Source of the DNA: Bacteroidales bacterium
GTDB lineage: Bacteria > Bacteroidota > Bacteroidia > Bacteroidales > WCHB1-69
Assembly: GCA_017649855.1 (NCBI GenBank)
Contig: JAGCGA010000004.1
Span: 62,001-126,000, forward strand
Direction: 5' to 3'
Length of the DNA: 64,000 nucleotides
Each line of letters begins with the position of its first letter. Within the stretch, counting starts at the first letter, position 1. The notes below the pieces were generated by a model that saw only the letters and a program-made list of their open reading frames with translations, was not told the DNA's origin and did no database searches. A program made the position numbers and the translations under genes. Below, piece after piece: positions 26,090 to 32,542 of this stretch.

Positions 26090-26539
26090 CTATTGCGGTT
26101 TAGAGAGATCTAGCAGAACCCTGTATTGACAGTTGTTAATCTCCACGATAGGGAATTCTGCACCCGCCAGGAGCTTTGCATAATCGAAATACTGGGCCAA
26201 GATCGGGCCATCTTTCCGAGTGAAGATCTGGACTATAGCCCCATTGGGTGCCCTGGAGCCAAAATCCAGCGTTTCGCTGTCTCCATGCAAGAAAGAGCAG
26301 ATCTCTTGTTCACACTCTCGAGGCACCACAATCTCCTGAACACGGAAAACCCCATGATAGCCTTCGATTTTGTAACCCGAACGAAACAGCGGGGACAGGA
26401 TCAGCACGCTACCCATCACCACATATCCAAGCTCGCGCCAGCCTGGGCCCAAGAAGACCAACAGAACTCCTACCGCCACACCAAAGGCCATAAGCAGCAA
26501 GTCCTTACCCCTAAAAGTTTTTCTAACAGGTGCCTTCAT
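26090..26539 (-). CDS. Two-helix membrane protein, unknown (paralogue of the upstream gene)
   Basis: A 149-residue protein: a short basic start (MKAPVRKTFRGKD), two adjacent membrane segments (LLLMAFGVAVGVLLVFLG and LGYVVMGSVLILSPLF), a GYKIEGYHGVFRVQEI link and a soluble C-terminal domain of about 85 residues with ECEQEICSFLHGD and RAPNGAIVQIFTRKDG. The layout matches the neighbouring 145-residue protein segment by segment, so the two probably arose by tandem duplication. Its ATG overlaps the stop of that gene (ATGA, 26536-26539). No family is recognised. Confidence 0.7.
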   Translation of the reverse strand: MKAPVRKTFRGKDLLLMAFGVAVGVLLVFLGPGWRELGYVVMGSVLILSPLFRSGYKIEGYHGVFRVQEIVVPRECEQEICSFLHGDSETLDFGSRAPNGAIVQIFTRKDGPILAQYFDYAKLLAGAEFPIVEINNCQYRVLLDLSKPQ

Positions 26540-26973
26540 AACTCCGATATCAGTTTGGCCGCTTTTTCAGTCGGCAGTTCCACAATCTCCGTCAGTTTCT
26601 GAAAGGCAAACTCCACATAATCGGAAAGACGCACATAGGCGACCGTCTCTTTTGCATTATACCAGACTTCCAACAAGATAGTACCGCCTAGATTGCCTTT
26701 TATCATCTCGGGTTCTTTTTTGCTCCCATTGATAAAATCCAGCATCGTCTCACGACAATGTCGGCTAAGTTCCACATTCTTCTTTTTCAGCAACTTACCA
26801 TCTCCCTCCATCCGATAACCGGATTTAAACAAAAGAAAACACAGAATGGCGACCACAACAATCGTCACGCCCAGAATTCTATTCACAAAAAACAATCCTA
26901 TTCCGACAAGCAGCAGAATCGCCGCCACTATATAATCTATTGGTGCATGCACCTTTAAAACATTCTTTTCCAT
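26536..26973 (-). CDS. Two-helix membrane protein, unknown (first of a tandem pair)
   Basis: A 145-residue protein starting at 26973 (MEKNVLKVHAPIDY); an in-frame ATG 22 codons upstream is less likely. Two membrane helices (IVAAILLLVGIGLFFV and ILGVTIVVVAILCFLLF) are followed by SGYRMEGDGKLLKKKNVELSRHCRETMLDFINGSKKEPEM and a C-terminal beta/alpha part. The SGYRMEG segment equals SGYKIEG in the downstream paralogue. The soluble domain is predicted to be cytosolic. Function unknown; coupled translation suggests that the two products act together. The 129 bases between 26974 and 27102 show nothing notable. Confidence 0.7.
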   Translation of the reverse strand: MEKNVLKVHAPIDYIVAAILLLVGIGLFFVNRILGVTIVVVAILCFLLFKSGYRMEGDGKLLKKKNVELSRHCRETMLDFINGSKKEPEMIKGNLGGTILLEVWYNAKETVAYVRLSDYVEFAFQKLTEIVELPTEKAAKLISEL

Positions 26974-27102
26974 TATTGATATTTTATTGATTGATAAATA
27001 ATTATTGAGCACAGCAAATAGCCATGCATATCCAAGCAACCTCCCACATCAACTGACACAGGAAGACCGCCTAGAATAGAAAAACGGAAAGCCTTTGGGA
27101 TT

Positions 27103-27504
27103 CTATATTCGCAAGAGACAGATAATCGTCAGCTTTCTCTCTGCTGAAAAGAGGCTGGAAGCACTATAAATATCGTGTTTTTGAGAAGGTTTCAGGTAGT
27201 TTTGTATGGCTTTGTCGGCATTACATCCTCTGTTGGAATGCTTGAAAAACGAAAACGACTGGCTGCTAGACTGTTGGTTCCGGACATTAGATTGCGCATT
27301 GCCGCCCGTCCCGGCGCTCAGCACCTGAACAGGAAAGTTCAGCACCATGTCTTTATTCGGCAGGTTGTCGAGGGTAAGATTCTCCGACAGAGGCTGTTGA
27401 ATGGCGGCATCGCGCTCCCGGGATGGGGAGGACATGTGCGCGGGCCGACCACCCCAGAAGATGGAGACCAACAACACACCGATACAGACAATCTGTTTGA
27501 TCAT
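27103..27504 (-). CDS. Small exported protein of unknown function
   Basis: A 133-residue protein. I start it at the ATG at 27504 (MIKQIVCIGVLLVSIFWGG), which gives a signal-like hydrophobic segment; an upstream in-frame TTG is unlikely. The rest is polar and low in predicted structure, with Ser/Gln/Asn-rich stretches (NVRNQQSSSQSFSFF) and a distinct C-terminus KHDIYSASSLFSAERKLTIICLLRI that ends hydrophobic. It starts 17 bases after the stop of the GH20 gene and may be its third cistron. I do not recognise a family; it could also be a decayed or fast-evolving gene. Confidence 0.5.
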   Translation of the reverse strand: MIKQIVCIGVLLVSIFWGGRPAHMSSPSRERDAAIQQPLSENLTLDNLPNKDMVLNFPVQVLSAGTGGNAQSNVRNQQSSSQSFSFFKHSNRGCNADKAIQNYLKPSQKHDIYSASSLFSAERKLTIICLLRI

Positions 27505-27520
27505 ACTTTGATAAGATTCA

Positions 27521-30079
27521 TTAATCAAAAATCATCTCATCACAGAAGATATAGGACTGGTTGCCACGGGACATGTGCCACTCGGGCAGCAGGCCGCCGT
27601 TCTTCGCCACAACCCTTACATAGCGGGATTTGATGTTCAGATTGTCAGCTTGCACCGTATAGACGATGGGGATACCGGAGTCGTAGTTTACATCCTTCAC
27701 CTGCACGGTGGTGTAGAGCTTATAGTTGACACCATCATTGGAGACATAGAGTTCCAACTCCTTAGGCGACATGATCCAGTCCTGCACATTCTGGAAGAAG
27801 CGGGTCTTGAACTGTTGGATGACCGTCTTCTTGCCGAAATCGAATTCCACATCGATATCATTCCCCCAGAAGCCCTGCCAGTGGCCATCGTTGTAGCGTT
27901 CGCCACCCAACTCGCCGTCACAGAGGGCTATCTTGCCCGTAGAGGCATATTCAGGCTTGTAAGTGGCATACTCGGAATTGAGTTTCGAGATCTTGTAGAG
28001 ACCCTTGTGCACCAGCAGATACTGTTCGGTCAGGACATCCTCCCCCATGGCGTTGCGGCTGATTGCCTTCACCATCGTTGAATGGCTGATGGGCAACGGC
28101 TTCTCATAGAGGTTCTCCCCATACTGCGGATCACGACCATCCAACGTGTAATAGATGGGATAGGTGGTATTTTCGAACAAGGAACGCATCACGAGGTAGG
28201 TGTTCCCCTCTTGGGAACGTTTCACCTCAAAGAAAGGCTTGTAGGGCAGGTCGTTCAGTTCCTGGACGAGCGCATCATAGCGGGCCTCGACGATGTTCCG
28301 GCTATAGGGCCGGCACTCCTCATCCCACAGCTGCATGTACATCTTCTTCACCCGATGGATATGCTCTGCCAGCTGATTGATCTCTATCTTAAGCGAATAC
28401 TCATCGATAACACTATTACCCTGGAGATACTCATAGAGATGGCAGCGCAGGATATTGCGTTGGGCGAGCACCCACTGGTGGTGGGCCACATAGTAGCCGA
28501 TACGGGCCATGGCATTATGGGCATCATAGACCGAGTCCAAGGTCACCTCATGATAAGCCTCCAGGCGGCGGCGGATTGCAGAGCACATCTCGTTGTTTTT
28601 CTGATAGTTCTCCGCGCTCACCTTGGTCGGATAGAAGTCGAGCTGCGGCTCATAGAGGGCGAGGCTGTTGAAGAAGTTGGGGATAGTGCTATATTCCATA
28701 TCGCGCATGAGGCGGAAGTTCTGGTCTACCACGCGGTACTCCTTGGCGAAACGCTTGTCGAAGGCGGCCAGACGCTGGAGGCGTTCTTTCTCAGCCGCTT
28801 TGGGCTCCGTCCGCTCCATGGGGCGCCAGGCCATCTCGGCGGCCCATGCCATGCCGTGCCAGGTGCTGTTGAACAAGGACTCCCCCGAGTCGTCCCAAGC
28901 GGTGTTCATCATGCCCAGAGCGCCATGTTTGTAACCATCACGCGTCAGGTTGGCAATGTTCTTCGTGTAGGTGTCGTAGCTGGGGAACACATGGCCCCAC
29001 ATGCTCATGCCCGGCACCACCATGAACGGCAATCCCTGACGGGTGAAGGGTTCTATCATGTCCACATAGCTGTCGGAGGGCGAGTAGCTCCACACCAGCA
29101 TGATCATATCCTTGGGCAGCTGCCGCACAATGTCGGGGTCCTTGGCGGCGATGTCGCCCCACATCATCACCTTCTTGCCCATAGGCTTGAGGATGTTATA
29201 GACCCAGTTGATATGGTCGGCATAGACCTGCGAAGGGCCGCCGTGACGCTCCACATAGGCGCGCGCCTTGCCACTGCCCATCGCCTCCGTCTCGTCACAG
29301 TTGATGTTGAAGAAGGGGGAACGGTAGGCTTTGGCCACCGTCTCCAACTCGTATTGCAGGAACTGACGGGCCTTGTCATCTCCCGGATTCCAGTTGAACT
29401 TGGTGTCGGCCATCTCCTGATAAGCCGGAATGCGAAGGGTCTTCTCGGCATGACCCAGACACTGCTGGTTGCCGAAGAACTCGATATGGTACTGAGCAGC
29501 GTACTCCTCCAATTCTCGGACCTCCGCAGCCGTCAGCCCGTCGGTGGGCGCAATGTCGGGGTACTTGTCCAACTTGAAGACATGTTCGGTGTAGAGGTTG
29601 AAGAAGTTCATCTTGTATTCCGCCAACTGCCGGATGACCTGCTTGAGGAAGGTCATGTTGGGGATCGGCCCCCGGCTGATGTCGTCCATCCAGCCCCGGT
29701 ATTTCAACTTGGGATAATCAACAATGCGGACGCAGGGGAGCTTGACACTGCCATCCTTCTGGGCGAAGAACCGCATCATCTGCTTCAGGCTCAGCTGTGC
29801 GTAATAGAATCCCACCTCGCTGATGGCGCTGACGACCACCTTGTTGGGCAGCACCTCCAGGATATAGCCCTGGTCGGCGTTGGTGTCGATGGGAAAGGAG
29901 GCAAGACGGAGGGTCTCCACCACCGGCTGGCCAGTGAATTGGTATTGTCCCTCGCGAAACGCCACATGTTGCGGGGATGGCGTGATGCCCAGTTCTTGGG
30001 AAAAGGCCGTCAAGGCAAAGGCCAGACAGAAGGTCAGCAGGGCCAGCAAGCGGACCGTCCAATTATTCATAGTAGTCAT
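27521..30079 (-). CDS. Large GH20 hexosaminidase with discoidin-type C-terminal domain
   Basis: An 852-residue secreted protein (signal peptide ending FALTAFSQ; a second ATG three codons in is equally possible). A GH20b-like N-terminal domain (residues 30-125) leads into the TIM barrel with the catalytic D262-E263 in NINCDETEAMGSGKA; the barrel start YRGWMDDISRG and NFFNLYTEHVF are also typical. After a helical region and a chitobiase-like Ig fragment (YPIYYTLDGRDP) comes an F5/8 type C domain (DVEFDFGKKTVIQQFKTRFFQN...YVSNDGVNYKL...SRYVRVVAKN) that may bind glycans. Its start overlaps the AMP nucleosidase end by 17 bases. Confidence 0.9.
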   Translation of the reverse strand: MTTMNNWTVRLLALLTFCLAFALTAFSQELGITPSPQHVAFREGQYQFTGQPVVETLRLASFPIDTNADQGYILEVLPNKVVVSAISEVGFYYAQLSLKQMMRFFAQKDGSVKLPCVRIVDYPKLKYRGWMDDISRGPIPNMTFLKQVIRQLAEYKMNFFNLYTEHVFKLDKYPDIAPTDGLTAAEVRELEEYAAQYHIEFFGNQQCLGHAEKTLRIPAYQEMADTKFNWNPGDDKARQFLQYELETVAKAYRSPFFNINCDETEAMGSGKARAYVERHGGPSQVYADHINWVYNILKPMGKKVMMWGDIAAKDPDIVRQLPKDMIMLVWSYSPSDSYVDMIEPFTRQGLPFMVVPGMSMWGHVFPSYDTYTKNIANLTRDGYKHGALGMMNTAWDDSGESLFNSTWHGMAWAAEMAWRPMERTEPKAAEKERLQRLAAFDKRFAKEYRVVDQNFRLMRDMEYSTIPNFFNSLALYEPQLDFYPTKVSAENYQKNNEMCSAIRRRLEAYHEVTLDSVYDAHNAMARIGYYVAHHQWVLAQRNILRCHLYEYLQGNSVIDEYSLKIEINQLAEHIHRVKKMYMQLWDEECRPYSRNIVEARYDALVQELNDLPYKPFFEVKRSQEGNTYLVMRSLFENTTYPIYYTLDGRDPQYGENLYEKPLPISHSTMVKAISRNAMGEDVLTEQYLLVHKGLYKISKLNSEYATYKPEYASTGKIALCDGELGGERYNDGHWQGFWGNDIDVEFDFGKKTVIQQFKTRFFQNVQDWIMSPKELELYVSNDGVNYKLYTTVQVKDVNYDSGIPIVYTVQADNLNIKSRYVRVVAKNGGLLPEWHMSRGNQSYIFCDEMIFD

Positions 30080-30845
30080 ATTTCAGATGTTTCACCGTAA
30101 TACCTTTATTTATCAATTGTTTGAGTGAGTCTATGCCGATTTTGAGATGGCGCAGGCTATAGTTCTGGGTCACCTCCTTGTCAGACTTCTCCGTCTTGAT
30201 GCCGTCGGGGAGCATCGGCTGGTCGGACACCATCAGCAGGGCACCCGTGGGGATGCGGTTGTAGAAGCCCACCGAGAAGAGGGTGGCGGTCTCCATGTCG
30301 ACGGCGGTGGCGCGGATGCGGCGCAGGTAGTCTTTGAAGTCCTGGTCATGCTCCCAGACGCGGCGGTTGGTAGTATAGACCGTGCCGGTCCAGTAGTCGA
30401 GGCCGTAGTCGCGGATGGTCGTGGAGATGGCCTTCTCCATGTTGAAGGCGGGAAGAGCAGGCACCTCGGGCGGCAGGTAGTCGCTCGATGTTCCCTCACC
30501 GCGGATGCCAGCGATGGGCAACAGTAGCTCGCCCAGGCCGATATAGTCCTTCAGGCTGCCACACTTGCCCAAGAAGAGCACTGCCTTGGGCTTGATGGCC
30601 GTCAGCAGGTCCATGATGGTGGCCGCATTGGAACTGCCCATGGTGAAGTTGATGATGGTGATGCCATCGGCGGTGGCACTCTGCATGGGGTGCCCCGCGC
30701 CCTTGACCTCCACCTGCATCAACTCGGCGAATTTCTTCAGATAGTCGGCAAAATTGGTCAGCAATATATAGCGGCCGAACTCTTCCAGCTGCATGCCCGT
30801 ATAGCGGGGCAGCCAGTTCTCAACGATTTCTTGTTTGGTATGCAT
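30063..30845 (-). CDS. amn: AMP nucleosidase (short Bacteroidota form)
   Basis: A 260-residue phosphorylase-fold enzyme that splits AMP into adenine and ribose 5-phosphate. Visible signatures are GHPMQSATADGITIINFTMGSSNAATIMDLLTAI, VLFLGKCGSLKD, GEGTSSDYLPPEVPALPAF and ATAVDMETATLFSVGFYN with the purine-site Glu. Proteobacterial Amn has an extra N-terminal domain that is absent here, which is normal for this phylum. The promoter at 30886 drives it and probably the overlapping GH20 gene. Confidence 0.92.
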   Translation of the reverse strand: MHTKQEIVENWLPRYTGMQLEEFGRYILLTNFADYLKKFAELMQVEVKGAGHPMQSATADGITIINFTMGSSNAATIMDLLTAIKPKAVLFLGKCGSLKDYIGLGELLLPIAGIRGEGTSSDYLPPEVPALPAFNMEKAISTTIRDYGLDYWTGTVYTTNRRVWEHDQDFKDYLRRIRATAVDMETATLFSVGFYNRIPTGALLMVSDQPMLPDGIKTEKSDKEVTQNYSLRHLKIGIDSLKQLINKGITVKHLKYDYYE

Positions 30846-30885
30846 AATGGTAACAGGATGAAATACGACATTTCTTTTGAGGGGG

Positions 30886-30893
30886 CAAAAATA
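30886..30893 (-). promoter_or_regulatory. -7 box for amn
   Basis: The minus strand reads TATTTTTG, 40 bases before the ATG at 30845. Confidence 0.6.
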
Positions 30894-30907
30894 GTGAAAA
30901 AACTAGG

Positions 30908-31219
30908 TTAAGCAAAAACTTTTTGTAGAATAGGAACCTTCAAAACCCGTTCTAGCTTGCACAACGTTTCCAAAGTAAGATTTTCCTCTCCTTTGAGCAG
31001 TCTGGAAACATATTGAGGGGAACAACCGATTAGCTGCGCCAGCTGTTTCTGGGACATGTTCAATTCTTCCAAAGACATGGCAACGACGATGGCAATTTTT
31101 CTCGAATAACAAAGCCAGTCGCTGTTAGCTTTTCTCCATTCTGCTTTTTCTCTCCAGTTGGAAGACTTTTTTGAAGAATGCTCTTCTAAAAACACAATTT
31201 GTTCTGCTGTGGTTTTCAT
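30908..31219 (-). CDS. XRE-family HTH protein (antitoxin of a decayed pair)
   Basis: A 103-residue protein starting at 31219 (MKTTAEQIVFLEEH), four bases after the toxin remnant. The C-terminal HTH is clear: SLEELNMSQKQLAQLIGCSPQYVSRLLKGEENLTLETLCKLERVL. The N-terminal half (WREKAEWRKANSDWLCYSRKIAIVVAM) is the partner-contact region seen in related Bacteroides antitoxins. It remains intact although its toxin is broken. It probably still represses the promoter at 31503 through the inverted repeat at 31526-31545. Confidence 0.85.
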   Translation of the reverse strand: MKTTAEQIVFLEEHSSKKSSNWREKAEWRKANSDWLCYSRKIAIVVAMSLEELNMSQKQLAQLIGCSPQYVSRLLKGEENLTLETLCKLERVLKVPILQKVFA

Positions 31220-31223
31220 TTTC

Positions 31224-31477
31224 CTATCCTTTTTCTTTGATAAAATCTGTAAAACTATCATTATCGATCACATTATTGGCCACAAAAAATTGACGTACTT
31301 TCTCCATTTTAACCAGTTCCTTAAGTGTGTGCTCTCGCTCCTGCATTGTTCGAGTCAGTTTTATGGCACCACCTGTGACAACATAGACGCCTGGATTCAA
31401 TTTAATAGCGTAAATACGCAGCCAAAATGCACGGCCCAAAGACGTCCGTCTTGTTTGATATCATCAAATGTCATCAT
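31224..31477 (-). pseudogene. Toxin remnant: internal deletion plus frameshift
   Basis: From the ATGATG at 31477 the frame reads MMTFDDIKQDGRLWAVH and then runs into a stop after ten residues. In the next frame the remainder continues as FWLRIYAIKLNPGVYVVTGGAIKLTRTMQEREHTLKELVKME...DFIKEKG. From memory, full-length relatives in Bacteroides of about 200 residues have these two pieces separated by roughly 120-140 residues, so the middle appears to be deleted, leaving the ends joined out of frame near 31425. Promoter, operator and antitoxin are preserved. The exact family name is uncertain. Confidence 0.7.
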
Positions 31478-31502
31478 AGCAAAAGAGATTATTTAGTCGC
31501 TG

Positions 31503-31510
31503 CAAAGATA
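31503..31510 (-). promoter_or_regulatory. -7 box for the decayed toxin/HTH locus
   Basis: The minus strand reads TATCTTTG, 25 bases before the ATG at 31477. Confidence 0.6.
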
Positions 31511-31525
31511 CACTTTTTTTTCAAC

Positions 31526-31545
31526 AATCAACCTATACGTTGATT
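31526..31545. promoter_or_regulatory. Inverted-repeat operator candidate
   Basis: AATCAAC (31526-31532) and GTTGATT (31539-31545) form a 7-bp inverted repeat with a 6-base centre, 15 bases upstream of the -7 box. Position and symmetry fit binding by the XRE antitoxin encoded at 30908-31219. Confidence 0.45.
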
Positions 31546-31704
31546 TTTTTTAATTCGTTTGTTATCTCCATCAAGCAATAAAGCTTTTTGGGACGACACT
31601 TTTATCGATTTAAAGGATCTGATAGGACTCTACAGAGTATAATGAAGGAAAATCTTACTGACCAGAATGACATTTTCAACTCCACCTACATTCAATAAGA
31701 AATT

Positions 31705-31850
31705 ATATACCTGATGGCACAGACTCCCCTTTCTCGGTGAGCAAGTCACATTCTTATGGCACGTTTTCTTCGCGCCACGATGATGATAGGGGCACTGTCC
31801 TCATCGCACCAAAGGAGTCACTTGCCACAAGACACTGCACGAAAACGTTG
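31705..31850 (+). repeat. Dispersed hairpin element, copy D (degraded)
   Basis: Within the 352-base gap 31511-31862. It begins ATACCTGATGGCACAGACTC (31707 onward) and includes CTTTCTCGGTGAGCAAGTCAC, TTCTTATGGCAC and CGCGCCACGATGATGAT, then CATCGCACCAAAGGAGTCAC, TTGCCACAA and CACTGCACGAA. The right-hand inverted repeat has lost its pairing arm (GAAAACG instead of ACCCGGTGCGA). Its left half aligns with copy E in reverse complement over about 100 bases. I see nothing recognisable between 31546 and 31704. Confidence 0.75.
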
Positions 31851-31862
31851 AAAAAAAACATC

Positions 31863-32501
31863 CTACCCTATCAGCAGATCCTCCAGCACCACCTTGGGCA
31901 CGAAATGGATGCCGTCGTGGCGGTAGTACTTGTGACTCTCGTCTTCCCGGATCTCTGTCAGGCGGATCTGCTCAGCCCCTTTGCCAACGGCGAGAACCAA
32001 CAACGGATCATAGGGCAAAGCCAACACCTCTTTCAGCTTCTCGCGATGGAAAGCGCCAATCATCAAGCCATTATATCCCATTTCGGCGGCCTTCAGCAAC
32101 ATGCTCTGGGCGGAGATGCCCAGGTCGATGTCCACCAACTTGGTTTCCTTTTCCTTGCTGCAGATGATGATGTAGGCGGGTGGCTCTGTGCCGGTGAAGG
32201 GCAGGTGCAACTCGGGCAGCGCGCCTCCCATCTTGATCAAGGGGTGCACCTTGGCGGCCTCGTCGCCTGTCACCAGTTTGAAACGCAGCACCTGCTGGTT
32301 GCAGGCGGACGGGATCTTGGTGTTGACCTCCACCATACGTTTCAGCAGCTCCTCGCTCACCGGCGCATCGGCCTGGTAACCGCGATAGCTGCGGTTCTTC
32401 ATCAGCAAGGTGTCGAGCGTCTGCCCTACCCTCTTCACGATAGTCTTGGATTTGCCTCCTCGGAGCTCGTCCATCTTTCTTTCCAAATAGTTGTCTGCCA
32501 T
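31863..32501 (-). CDS. Nitroreductase-family protein
   Basis: A 212-residue FMN-dependent nitroreductase-fold protein. Visible features are the N-terminal NRSYRGYQADAPVSEELLKRMVEV (the conserved RSxR-type FMN contact), KIPSACNQQVLRFKLVTGDEA, DIDLGISAQSMLLKAAEMGYNGLMIGAF (the mid helix with the flavin-site loop) and VLALPYDPLLVLAVGKGAEQI. Substrate is unknown; such proteins reduce nitroaromatics, quinones or other small oxidants using NAD(P)H. It is flanked by repeat element D downstream and the M1 peptidase upstream, and no clear -7 box was found. Confidence 0.88.
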   Translation of the reverse strand: MADNYLERKMDELRGGKSKTIVKRVGQTLDTLLMKNRSYRGYQADAPVSEELLKRMVEVNTKIPSACNQQVLRFKLVTGDEAAKVHPLIKMGGALPELHLPFTGTEPPAYIIICSKEKETKLVDIDLGISAQSMLLKAAEMGYNGLMIGAFHREKLKEVLALPYDPLLVLAVGKGAEQIRLTEIREDESHKYYRHDGIHFVPKVVLEDLLIG

Positions 32502-32542
32502 ACCTTTGGGGAAATATAAAATATTGTAATCAAATCATGGGC

